From assembly GCA_002197995.1 (NCBI GenBank), contig NGZR01000003.1:3224001-3288000 (forward strand): 64,000 nucleotides of DNA, in the 5' to 3' direction. Shown piece after piece: positions 20,190-31,245 of this stretch. This stretch comes from Gaeumannomyces sp. JS-464. Taxonomy: Eukaryota; Ascomycota; Sordariomycetes; Magnaporthales; Magnaporthaceae. The translations under genes and the position numbers were made by a program. The notes below the pieces were generated by a model. That model was not told the origin of the DNA. It saw nothing but the letters and a program-made list of their open reading frames with translations, and made no database searches. How positions within the stretch are numbered: the stretch's first letter is position 1; the number at the start of each line of letters is the position of its first letter.

Positions 20190-23100
20190 TGGTTTTTTTT
20201 TACGTGTTTTTTTCGTGGCCGTACTTTTTCCATTTAACTAAGTATTTTTTGGGCTTATATTTTGGCTTATGGTTTAGGATTTTTTCAATTTCGTACTTTT
20301 ATTCCGGGTCGATTTTTATTAACTCGTCGCTTTTAAAACCCGGTAGCGCTAATTCGAATAGGGAAATATAAAAAACCAGGTGGGATTTTATAATCGGTAG
20401 TAATCGGAGTTTGTAATTTACGTTCGAAACCTTTTTTAGTATTTTAAAAGGTCCCAGTTTTTTGTGGTTTAGCTTATCGCTCGGTCGTTTCGTTTTAATA
20501 TTTCGTTAAAAAAGATAAACGCTATCCTTTTCTTTAAAAGTCGGTTCCTCGATTTTTTTTTGTTTGTTTAAATAGTTATGCGGTGCCGTAATTTTTTTAG
20601 CTTTGCTTAAAAGTGTTTATGCAATTTAGTAAGCTCCGTTATTTGTATTTCCGTTATTAAAGCATGTTTTCCTGCTTTAAGTTTTTTATACGCTATAGGC
20701 GTAAACTCGTAATTCGCATAAAACGGTGTAATTCCTGTATTTTCGTGGATTGAATTGTTATAAGCGAACTGGGCTATAGGGAGTAATTGTACCTAATCGT
20801 TTTGTTTGTAATTAACGTAATAACGTAAATACTGCTTTATAGTTTAATTCGTCCGTTTCGTTTGTCCATTTGTTTAAAAGTAATAGGTTGTGGATAAAAA
20901 GTGCTCCGCTTTTAGCCTACTCGTAAGCCTTTTCCAAAACTTGCTTATAAACAGCTTATTTTTATCCGTAATTAAGCGGTCCGGCGTGCCGTATTTCGTT
21001 ATTACGTGTTTAATAAAAACGTACGCTAGCTTCGTAACGTTGTTATTTTTTTTATATGGTAAAAATAAGGCGTATTTGGTAAGCCTGTTTATTATTACCA
21101 ATATATTGTCGTATTTTACTCCCGTTATCGGTTTTTTGGATTGGGGAAATTTAATAACGAAGTTTATAGTAACTTTTTACCATGCTTCGCTCGGTGCTGG
21201 TAGTGGCTGTAAAAGCCTATAAAGCTTATACCTATTAGCCTTATTTTTAACGCAGTTTTCGCAATTTTTTATTGCGTTTTATACTTCGACTCGAGTTTTT
21301 TCGAACCCGTAATATTATTATAACCGTTTTTACGTTTTGGTTACGTTTTGGTAGCTATATGCCAGTTGGCTGTAAACTTGTTGGATTTTTTTTAAGGTCC
21401 AAACTTTTTTTTACCGAACCGTTTTAGCGAATATCCTTTATGCCGGGACTAAAAATCCGTTTGGTTTTTCCGTTAAAATTATTTGTATTTTTTCGGGTAT
21501 TACGACCTGGTGGTCCGGTTATCGGCATAAGGCATCCGCCCGGCCGTTTTCCGACCTTTTTTAGTATTCGATCCGGATATTATAGTTTTGCAAAAATTTA
21601 TTTTAGCGAATTTATCGTTTGTTTAAATTTTTGCTTATAGTAAAGTGTATTAGGTTTTTATAATCCGTATATATTACAATTTAATGCTTTGCTTTATAAA
21701 AGTATGGCCGCCACTTTTTAAAATGCTCGGATTATCGCTAAAAGTTTTTTATCGTGGATTTGGTAATTTAATTTAAATCCATTTAGCTTTTGCGAAAAAA
21801 ACGTACAAAAGTGCAACCGTTTTTAGTCGTTTCGCTGTTTAAATTAGTCGCTGATCGCGTAATTCGACGCGTCGGTTTTAACTTTGAAAGGTTTTTTTAT
21901 TATAGCGTTCCGTAATTGCTCGAAAGCCTTTTGTTTTTGCTTTTCCTAATAAAACTGGTGGTCGTTTTTGGTAAGGTTTGTAAATGGTATAGCGATTTTG
22001 CTATAATTACGGATAAACCGTCGGTAAAAGTTTAAAAACCCTAAAAACCCTCGTACTTTCGTAACGTTTTTAAATATAAGCCATTTTTTAACTTTTTCGA
22101 CTTTTTTGGGATTTATATAAACTTGTCCAAATGTAATTACGAATCTTAAAAAAGCGATTTTTTGCGAATGCTATTCGCATTTTTCTAGTTTAACGAGGAG
22201 CTTTGCATTAAGCAGTTTTTAAAGCACTTTATATATATGCTGCTTATGCTTTTTTATTATTTCCGAAAAAATTAGGATATCGTTTAAGTACGCGAGGACG
22301 AAAACGTTAAAGTACTCGCGTAACGCATAGTTAATTATCCTTTAAAACGTGGTTAATGCGTTAGTAAGCCCAAAGGTTAGTACTAAAAATTCGTAGCATT
22401 TAAACCTCGTTTTAAAAGTCGTAAACCACTTTTAGCCCTTTTTAATTCGTATTAAGCTGTAAGCTTTCCGTAAGTCCAAAGCCGTAAAGTACTAGGCTTT
22501 GCCAAGCTTATCGCGCAGCTCGTCGATAAAAGGCAAAAAATACCGATCTTTTATCGTAGCCTCGTTTAGCGGGCGGTAGTCGATATACATTCGCTTCGTC
22601 CCGTTTTTTTTTTCCATAGGATTTTATATTTTATTAAAAAGTCGGAAAGTTTAACATGTCCTTTTCGTAAATCTTTTTCCAGCTGTCTTTTTAGCACTTC
22701 CTGCTGCCGAAGGCTAAATTGGTACAGCTTTTGGTATTTAAACTGCGTTTTTAGTTTAAGCTTAATTTTAAAATCGAACGGTTTATATTTGGGAAATACC
22801 GTTTTTAGGTTTTTCCTAAACAATTTTTCGTATTTGTGGTATTTTTTCGGAACATTCGCGAGCCGTTTTTTAATATTGGTTTAATCGTTTTAATCGCTTT
22901 CCATTTTGGATAGTTGCATATTCGCCGATGTTAAATGCAAAGGTAAATTGCTAAGTTTTATTACCGTTGTAACCTTTTTTCGTTGCTTTTTATGCTTACG
23001 GTTTGGGGTTCGTAATTAGTAAACCGTTTTAATTACTCGTAGCTTTTCCCATTAAATTTGGCCGGTAGCCCAATTTATCCGTAAAATTTTTCCTAAGCTA

Positions 23101-25780
23101 AAAAATTCCAAAAATTACATCTTTTTCCTTTCTATCCAGCTTATTTAATATAATAATAACGTTTTTCCCATTTCGGGTGCGTAATGTTATTGGCTGTGTT
23201 TTTTGGTCGATTTATTTTTTATTATAAACGATAGGTATTTTTTCGACCGTTTTTAATTAATACGGTTAATATTTCCGTTTTGTAAAAATTTATACCGTTT
23301 AACCGCTTATAACGATATATCATCGCTTTATGCTTCGCAATTAATTATTATTTTAACTTTTTTTTTTAATATTCCATTCGGAATGTTAATAGGTCGTATA
23401 GTTAATTTAATTTTGCTATTGCGAGGGTTTTTATCGATTTCCGTTTTCCATTTCGTGCTTTCCGTTTAAGTGGTTTTTTTAGTTTTTTAGTAAAAGGAAT
23501 AAGTATTGCACGTTCGTCTTTTTATCCGGGTCGAACGGTACGTACGCTCGCATAACCCCCTAATGCTAGGCTTCCGCTTTTTGTGCTATATGCTTTTTGC
23601 ATTTCACAGTTTTGCACTTTTCCTAATCGAATATCCTGGTAATATATAGCATCGAATGCCGTTCGCTAGGCTTAAAAACTGCGGTAAACCTGCCGATCCG
23701 GGCTAGTTCCCACCGTGGCAATTAAAATGCCAAACGGGTGTTACGACCGGACATGTAGGCTTTAAAGCCACAAGGTTACAGGCATAGGAAGGGCCTTAAA
23801 AGTGGTTTTACCTTACACCAAAACACAAGGAGTTACGTAACCCGAAAGGTTATTTAAGCTGGATTTTTGGATTTTTCGACAAATTTACAAATTTTAAGAA
23901 AAAGGCAGCGTGTATATAAAAAATGGATTTCCTACTGTTTTAAGTAGCTTTAATTAAGGTTTCGACATTAGTTAACTTAAGTTAGCTCCCAAGCATCCTT
24001 TAAAGCAAGCAATTAAATTGTCCTTTTAAGTTACGCGTTCCCTTATCCACTAGCACTAGCGATACTGTCTTTACCACCCCCGAAGTGCCCTACTTTAAAA
24101 GCAAACCCCTAATTGTAACAACGGGGTTTAACTTTTGGCTCGCTTTTTAATTTTCGTAAAAAGAAATCGTATTTAAGTTTAAGTCGTAAGTGAAATTTGC
24201 ACTTTCCGTGGATGCATTTTGCTTAAAAAAGGTACAAATGTCCCAGGTGCTCCATATTAACGCTAGGGTAATCCTCGGGTTTTAACGCAGCCTTGCTCGG
24301 CTTATTTATATTATCGAACCGGTAGCTAGCGTATTTAACTTCCTGCTGGTCGTTAAATTATAATAAAGGTTCGCCGTTATTTCCGTCCGCCGGGGTGGCG
24401 TAATATAACGGTTTATCGAGGTGTTTTAAAACCTTAACGTTTTAAAAACATTTCGAAATATTAAAAGGCGTAAAAACGTGCTGGTTTTTCCAGCTTACCT
24501 GCTTTTCGCGGACTATAAGTATAAAGGTTCCGCCGTTCGAGCTTTTCGCTCGTTTTTAAAACTCGGCCGTTTTAAAGTTTTAACCACCTCGGTTTATTTT
24601 AGCGTCGGTGTTGGAATTTTCCGATTTTTAAAAAAGGTGTATTTAGTTTAAAAGCTTTTTTCGGGCTTTTTTTTCCTCCGCGTTATTTGCTAAGGTTGCT
24701 TTTTTTAAATCCCGCGAAAAGCGGTGTCGTTTTTTTCCTCCGAGTTTTTAAGCCCGAAAACGATCCGCTATTTTTTTACTATCGTATTCGAGCTTCGTGG
24801 CTTTAAATATGCAAATGCTTCGTGGTTTTCGAAAATACCATCCGGTAACCTTTTTTTCGGATTAATATATAGCATATAGCTCGTCGTAATAATTCGTTTA
24901 GCTAAACGTAATTTTAAAACACAGTTTTTTTTGTGTTAAGCTTTTTTACGTTCGTTAAAAGTTCGTTACTTAACGGTTATTATTTCGCTAAAAGCAGTTA
25001 ACTTTTATATGGCCAATTTGGCCGCATTTAAAACACTTCCCGTTTTTCGGGGTTTGTTTTTGCTTTTTTTACTACCTTTACTGCTGGTAAGCGGCTCCCG
25101 CGCTAAGGTTTATAAAGCTTAAATGCGTTTCGTAAGCCGTAATAGGTTGCTATTTGGCCTTTTTTTGGTTAGCCTTGTTATTTTGTGCCGCGCTTTTAAA
25201 ACCATGTTTTTTTTTCCTATTATCGTTTATACAGTTTATCGCTAATGCGAATTGCGTTTCGAACGTAACCCGTGAAAAACTCGGGGCGGTTTTGCTTTGC
25301 GAGTTTATTTTTCACGTTTTCACGCAATCCGTTGTAAAAGTGTAATATTAACGTAGCGTCGCTTTAATCGAGCTTAATGCTAATTCGTTAAAAGTTCGCT
25401 ATATATTTAACTGCAAGCCTTCGTTACTTAAAGGCTAACAAATTTTTTTCGGCGATTCGGGTTTCGTCGATTATTTCGAACATTTTTCCGACTTTTTTTC
25501 CGAAGGTTTTAAAATTAGCGAAGATAAGCTTAGTGGTTTTTTGGCTATTTTTATACTTTTTAAAGTAATTACTCCAGGTTAATTGGAATTATTCTTTTAC
25601 TTTGCCGTTTAATTTAATAGCAGCGTAAGCAACCTTTTATTCCTCGTTTACGAATTGTTATTCGTAAAACTTAAAGTAACTTTTGCATTCGGTAAGGAAC
25701 GTTTTAAGCTTACCGTTTTCCTTTTTGTAAAAATCCGAAAACGGAAATTTGTATGCTTTAACTGTAATAAGCGTTTTAAA
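20190..25780 (-). pseudogene. Gag-pol remnant of the 7.8-kb Gypsy
   Basis: Minus-strand order: retrotransposon gag at about 25,760-25,150 (FLTECKSYFKFYE, LILHFYNGLRE); an intact CCHC knuckle CFKCGQIGHIKVNC at 25,035-24,994; then, after the inverted solo LTR, a protease region. RT lies at 22,900-22,000, with a KDLRKGHVKLSDF block at 22,700-22,640 and the catalytic box AYLNDILIF (about 22,292-22,271; canonical YLDD, first Asp now Asn). RNase H ends near 21,830. Integrase lies at 21,250-20,650 (NRLTKYALFLPYKK, TKYGTPDRLITDK). A chromodomain lies at about 20,300-20,190 (YEIEKILNHKP, KKYLVKWKKYG). Many TAA/TAG stops are present. Confidence 0.88.
23739..24120 (+). repeat. Inverted solo LTR nested in the Gypsy element
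   Basis: 382 bp, starting TGTTACGACC and ending CTAATTGTAACA. It is the reverse complement of the flanking 428-bp LTR family, shorter and divergent in the middle. A perfect 5-bp target duplication ACGGG lies at 23,734-23,738 and 24,121-24,125. No internal coding sequence remains, so it is the product of LTR-LTR recombination after an independent insertion. Confidence 0.92.
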
Positions 25781-26005
25781 AGATACTAATTTCGTAGTAA
25801 ATTATTTTACCTTGGCCTAGCTTTTAGCGATTTCGTTCGATATAAGTTTAAAAAGGCTGGCCGTATTAGCGGCTTTACCGAGGTCGTATTTAACACCGTT
25901 AAAAGTAAAAACCGTGGTTTTTTCTTTTTTAAGCTTTTTGCTACTGCTCGCTATAGCTGTGCTGTCTTTTCCTTTTAGCGAAATATTAAATAAAATTAGT
26001 TAAAA

Positions 26006-26433
26006 TGTTACAATTAGGGGTTTGCTTTTAAGGTAGGGCATTTCGGGGGTGGAAAGGATAGTATCGCTAATCTGGTTAATAAGGGATTACGTAATTTAAA
26101 AGGACAATTTAATTGCTTGCCTTAAAGGATGTTTAAAAGCTAACTTAAATTGATTAATGCCGAAGCTTTAATTAAAACCACTTAAAATAGTAAGAAATCC
26201 ATCTTTTATATATACGCTGCTTTTTGCTTTATGTTAAGTTAAATTTGTGGATTTGTGGTCTTTTTAACACAAATCCAAAAATCCTTTTGGCTTTGTGGAT
26301 TTGTAGTTTTCTTAATACAAATCTAGAAATCCGGCTGCGGTCACGTGACTTCACATGTCCGGGTGCGGGGCAGGGGCACCGTTTGGGACCCCTTCCGTCT
26401 TGCCGCCCTGGGGCTTGCATACTGGTCGTAACA
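26006..26433 (-). repeat. 5' LTR of the 7.8-kb Gypsy
   Basis: 428 bp, TGTTACAATTAG to GGTCGTAACA, followed by the target duplication CCTAT. It is the less mutated partner of 18,649-19,076. Confidence 0.95.
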
Positions 26434-28363
26434 CCTATTTGCCGTACGGGCCACGCCTTTCGGCGCTGGCGGGCCTGCCGGGCTTTCCTCGGCAGCGTCG
26501 GCGGTGGTAGCAGCGGCAGGAACGGCGGCGGCGGCGGGGGTAACGAAAGCAGCGGCGTTGCCGGTACCGGCCGCGGGATTAGCATTAGCGGTAGCGGTTA
26601 CAACGGAATTATCCGTAGTAACCGCGGTTGCAGGAAAAGCGTTAGCGGTGGCGGCAACGGCGGCCGCGGCGGCCGCGACGGTGGCGGCGGCAGCGGCGGC
26701 TTCCACCTTTTTTACCGCCGCTCGGTACGCTTGTGCGCTTAATTTCCTAACCGCGCTTTTTTCTTTACGGGTTAAATGCTTTAGCATTCCGTTTACCCGT
26801 ACAAGCTTTATAGGGCAGTTCGGGTAGTTGGCTGGGTACGGGCCCGAGCAGTTCGCGCATTGCGGGGGGCCGTATACGGTTATACGTGCCGGTCGTCGTT
26901 TATTTTCCCGCATTAAAGGCACTTATCGGCCCGGGCGCAATTGCGGGCCACGTGAAAGCTGTCATGGCACGGCAGGCCCTTTTGGGCTTGCCGGTCCTCA
27001 GGCCCTTCCAGGAAGGGCGGTCACGTGGCGGCCGTTGGCCCGTGCTCCAATTAACCGCACAGAAAACCCTGCCAATCAATCCCGGTGCGGAGCACCGCGA
27101 TTCCTTCCTGTTCCTTAGCTTTAGATAGCCAAATCAACCCTTCGGGCACATCGCAGCCTCGTCTTTTTGCCCGATACGGAAACCGTGACAAAAGCCGTGG
27201 CAGCCAAAGGTGTGCTGGGTAACCGGCGGGTGTCGTTATACGCGGCGTAAAAAAAAGTGATCTTTTAAAGCCTAAACCCGGCCATTTGCGTATAAAGGGA
27301 TAATTTACGATATACGCTTTTGGTAGTCGACGCCGGCTCCGGAAGGCTTAACGTTTACCGGTTTATGCCTTATTTGGGCTTCCACTTTTTCCCGAACCAG
27401 TTTATCCGATACCGGGACGCATTGTTTAAAGCCGTTGGTAAGGAGGTAAAGCAGCCGGAAATTACGTAATTGTACCAAATTTCGGGCTTTTTAATCTTTT
27501 CGGCGTTGTATAAACGGCCTAATTCGAATCGGTGCTGTAAAAGCCAGCTTTAAATATTAGCCGTTTTTGCTTTTAATACGAACCTGGTAAAAGATTGGTA
27601 CGCTTCCAGGATATCGGCCGTCGTAAACGGCAAGTCTTTGCTATTGGCAAAAGCTTTGCGAATGCTAAAGCCCGTTTGTTAGTTAGCTTAAGCCTGCCGT
27701 TTTTCCGGGATTTTAACGAACACCCGGAAGTCGGCTTTAAAGCCTGTTGGTAGGCGGGGTGCCCGGGTTTAGGGCGTACGGCCCCGAAAAGCTTATGCCG
27801 GTTGTTAGGGTTATTAGTGGCCCTCCCGGGCTACCGACGCGTAAGTGGCCGGGGGCGCGCGTTGCGGGGGCTTTAAGGCCTCGTATAAGCTTCTTTCCTT
27901 TTCAGCCGGCGTAGGTAGGCCGAAAAGGGCTTATTTAGCATAGTCGATAAAGCAATTTTTCCAGCCGTTGGTTTCGGGAATTGCTTCCGCCGAAAGGGAG
28001 GCAATGCCGGCGTCGATAAATCGGGCTAACGTGGCGCAAATTAAGGCCGTTTGTTATTGTTTGCGGTTATAGCTCGCAATAATTTCCTCCGCGGCCGCCG
28101 CGGCCGACCCGACAGGTAGGCGCGTACGCCGGCGTTAGGGGAGGGGGGGAGGGGCACTTATGCCGGTGCTGCCGTCGTGGAAGCCTTCCTGGCCCTGATC
28201 GGGCCCTGTTAGGTGTTGCTAATTCCGCAACGGGGACGGCGTAGTCGGGTGCGCTGACGCGCGGGGGGCCGGGTGGCAGCGACGCGTTCCTCCGGGCCGT
28301 TGGGCCGACGAGGAGGGCGCGCGCCACCCTATTGGCCGAAGGGGGGGCTGTTGGCAACGGCAT
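26434..28363 (-). mobile_element. Tad-like LINE, ORF1 region
   Basis: On the minus strand this encodes an ORF1-type protein. The best-kept part is 26,922 to 26,434: an MPLMRENKRRPARITVYGPP lead, a zinc-knuckle-like CANCSGPYPANYPNC (26,858-26,814; Tyr where related knuckles have His), a basic stretch, then a long Ala-rich tract. The reading frame is cut at 26,434 by the Gypsy LTR and resumes at 18,648. Upstream (26,950-28,363) there are ORF1-like fragments with RIP stops and a Pro/Arg-rich N-terminal frame at 28,363-28,067. The GC-rich Ala tract, poor in CpA, escaped most RIP. The true 5' end of the LINE is not resolved. Confidence 0.7.
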
Positions 28364-28856
28364 GTTGCCGTCGCCAGCGCCGTTGGCGGGCGTGGTTATT
28401 AGTGTTGGGTCGCTAATTGGCGGGTGTTAAGGATTTGTATGCACTTTGGCAGTGTGCACTAATAGCGCAATGCCAAGAATTGGGGAGTTCGAGGAAGGTG
28501 CGCCTGCAAGGCGAGCGATGGGGAGGATGGAAAGGATAGGAAAAATGAGAAAAATTAAAATGGTTATAAGATGTACATATGTATAAGCAATTTATAAGGC
28601 CCGTGCGTTAATACAATTTCCATGTGGTTTATAAATTAAAAGTCTTTTTTGCCTCGATGTGGCTAAAAGCCGTTTGGATTTCTCTTGCCGGTATTAAAGT
28701 ACCTGCGAGGGTCGCAGGGGACGCAAGGTGGGTTAACTGCTTTGGGAGCAGCTCCGGGAGCAGCAGGAGCAAGGCTCCACTGGCGCCGGAGCTTTAAAAT
28801 CTAAAAGCGGCAATGGAAAAAGCCCAGATTCGGGTGGTATAACAGCCTAACCCACA
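28364..28856. other. Transition between TE block and host DNA
   Basis: Here the composition changes from RIP-type to normal, with CpA/TpG reappearing by about 28,440. There is a purine-rich stretch around 28,490-28,550 and an AT-rich stretch at 28,540-28,660. No gene is visible. It probably includes the decayed 5' end of the LINE and the promoter of the gene starting at 28,857. Confidence 0.5.
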
Positions 28857-30176
28857 ATGGCATCGGTTGAAACGGTACTCACCGTCGTCTCAGTCATCAA
28901 AACGGCAATTGAGCTTTACGAATCCCTCGAGAGTGGCAAGCAGGAGGTAGAGGACACAGAGTATGACCTCACCACGAGTCTCGTGGGCTCCGAGTCCATC
29001 GGAGAGACGCTCAACCTGATCCGGGAGCGGGGCGACAACCTGGGCAAAGTCGAGAAGCAGCTGGACCACCACCTGGAGAAGGTCCAAGTACATTGCGATT
29101 TCGTGGTGGAGATGCTGTCAAGCGTGCGAAACCGCACGTCGCCAGATCCCTCTAAGTTCAGGTATCGCTACTTCAAACTTCACGAGCTCAATTGGATGGT
29201 GTGAAACTGGGGCCCCGCGGGTCGAGCACGACTCCAGGCCGAGGTCGTCGAGATCCGAAGGCAGCAGAAAGCCATACACAACCTCCTGAATATCCTTGGC
29301 TTCCACCGCGCCGAAATCGCCGCCAACGACCAGAAGAAGATCCTTGACGCGGTCGACGAGATCAGACGCAAGGTGAACGAGAACAAACTGACCGCCCCCG
29401 CCGCCAACGTCCAGCCGGGGCCTGCTGGCGGCGGCCACGCGAGGCAGGTCTTCCTCCCGCCGCCCCCGCGCAAGGAGAACTGCAGCGTGCTCTTCGTCGA
29501 CCTCTGCGACGAGGGGCGCAGCGTCATCTCGCAGGGCATCATGGAGCTGCTGGCGCACTGGACGCGGGCGTGCGGCAAGCCGTCCCCCGTGGCCGAGTGG
29601 GGGTCGGCGGGCTTCTTCGTGCGCGCGCAGGGCGACTGTGTCGGCGAGATCCGGTCCATGAGCTACCTGACCAAGAAGTTCGTCTTCGAGTTCAGGGACG
29701 GCGTCGAGCGCACCGACAAGGTCGCGTGCGACGGCCTGTTCGACAACAAGGCCTTTGGGCGCATCCCGCCCGACGTCAGGGCCGCGACCGAGGCCAGGGT
29801 CCGCGCCTACACGTCCCGCGGCATGCGCAAGGACTTTTGGGAGCACTACGACTACGTCTGCTGCTTCACGTACCGGGAGTACGACAACCTGATGCGCCTG
29901 AAGCGCGCGCTCGCCGAGCAGGACGGCCGGGAGGACGAGGGCCCCAACGCGAGCGGGCCTAATCGCAAGGGCATGATCGTCCACCTTGGGGCCTACATCA
30001 CCAAGCCGACCGAGCCGCCCAAGGAAATCGTCAAGGCCCTGGACGCCAGCGGCCCAGTTGAGAGAAGAGGGGTTTGGAATGCCAAGGTTACAGAGCTCAA
30101 GCGCGCAGTCAGGGGCTTCTTGGGCGAGGAACTGAACTGGGTCCCGCCCGACCAAGTGACATGGTTCAAAAAGTGA
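28857..30176 (+). CDS. Protein with LMW-phosphatase-like C-terminal domain, in-frame TGA or intron
   Basis: Two long frames in the same phase (28,857-29,204 and from 29,205 to 30,176) are separated only by a TGA at 29,202-29,204. A possible intron 29,162-29,260 (GTATCG to GAAG) would remove it and keep phase; otherwise it is a nonsense mutation. The N-terminal ~170 residues are helical and coiled-coil-like (MASVETVLTVVSVIKTAIEL), similar in style to N-terminal domains of fungal STAND/NLR proteins. The C-terminal ~260 residues begin CSVLFVDLCDEGRSVISQGI and continue WGSAGFF, matching the P-loop and SAG strand of low-molecular-weight tyrosine phosphatases. The nucleophile Cys position holds Asp (D-x5-R instead of C-x5-R). 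Catalysis by the usual mechanism is therefore unlikely; a binding or signalling role is inferred. Confidence 0.6.
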
Positions 30177-31245
30177 GCCCGGAGAAGGCTGATGCGCGTG
30201 CCTGTAGGCGACGAAGAAGCTCTAGATTTAAGCATGGTTCTTCTGGCAGCATGTGAGAATGCGTGACGAATCTGGGTCTTTCTAGAAATGCCTCCGGACC
30301 AAGCCACGCCGTCATCGTCCAGATTGGAAGATCACGGGGTTCGCCTAAATTTCAGGGCGGTTGGACACGCTGGGAGCGGCGTGCCGCATATGGAATGAGA
30401 CAACGCGCAGCATGCATGTGCGAACCACGCGCCGCTGCCTGGAGAGCACTATGATGTGCACTTTGAAGGCTAATGTTGGGCGGCTGGTGCGCTGGGTTGC
30501 AATGGATTGCCCGCGAAAACGCCTCAGCTTGCGGCCACAATTTCTCAAGGGGGATTGGGATTGCAACGGCGGAGATATGCGACCGTCGGCGCAGCCAACC
30601 ACCATCCATCTACCGCTTACAAATTCGTCCGTATAAAACACAAAAAAGCACATTGCGTCTTGGCCCTTCTGAGAGTGGCGTGGGTGGTTGCCTTTCGTGA
30701 TCCTTCGGAATATGTTTATGCAGCCGAGTATCGCCTCGCGCGCGCAAACTGAAGCGGCGGAGCGACATGCCTGTCACCGGGCTGTAGGCGAACTCGATGC
30801 CCGCCTATAGAGGAAGAATGTTGCCATCAGCGAGGCGACACGATAACGAGGAGTCAACGGGCCATTGGGGGCATAATGTCGGCTGCGTTGGGGCCCTCGG
30901 CGGGGGCTGTTCTGTCATGGTGCCCTCGGTTTGCAACAGCTGAGGCATTGGATGAATGCGCTGCAACCTCAGCCCCAGAGGCTGTATGTTTTGGGGGCCG
31001 TTATCCCGCGTCGATGGTCAGGCTGGAGTCTCGGCAGCAACGGGGCTCGAAATCACGACGCGAATTCTCTTCGCCCCCGACTTGGTGCTTGGGGTTAAAT
31101 GTCCAGACATTCCGGGCTATTCCCTTGGACATGTTGATGCCTTCTGTCCTTCCGTCATCCACCGGACGGTCTAAGTTTGGCTGACTGACATCGACGACGG
31201 AAAGATCAAGGTTGTTGGCCTCGATTTTAAACCCTTTTCTTCAAG
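30177..31245. other. Intergenic, no gene seen
   Basis: About 1.07 kb of normal composition. Short open frames on both strands overlap one another and show no domain, signal or codon pattern. It probably holds the terminator of the upstream gene and the promoter of the GPI-protein gene at 31,246. Confidence 0.5.

Larger units (their letters stand above)
18649..26433 (-). mobile_element. Chromodomain Gypsy retrotransposon with 428-bp LTRs
   Basis: 7,785 bp bounded by 428-bp direct repeats (TGTTACAATTAG to GGTCGTAACA; the left copy has RIP forms TATTAC and GTAATA). A perfect 5-bp target duplication CCTAT lies at 18,644-18,648 and 26,434-26,438. The coding strand is minus, with gag, CCHC knuckle, RT, RNase H, integrase and chromodomain in order. 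It is inserted into ORF1 of the LINE. It contains an inverted solo LTR, a plus-strand antisense ORF remnant and a tRNA-like sequence. Confidence 0.95.
1..28400. repeat. RIP-like mutated nest of retrotransposons
   Basis: The whole stretch is AT-rich, dense in TpA and in TAA/TAG stops on both strands, poor in CpA/TpG, yet still rich in CpG. That is the expected footprint of RIP acting on CpA. No long intact reading frame survives, but translated fragments match Gypsy, Copia and LINE proteins interrupted by stops. From about 28,400 rightwards the composition changes to that of normal fungal genes. The boundary was judged by eye, not computed. Confidence 0.9.

Noticed and set aside
26224..26827. 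Gly/Ala-rich plus-strand frames
   Set aside because: They are the complement of the Ala-rich LINE ORF1 tract; the GCN repeat is open in several frames. The zinc-knuckle frame on minus is the real one.
29118..30155. 345-codon open frame on the minus strand
   Set aside because: It is a shadow of the plus-strand gene at 28,857-30,176. The GC-rich third positions of that gene remove stops on the opposite strand. No domain or start context.
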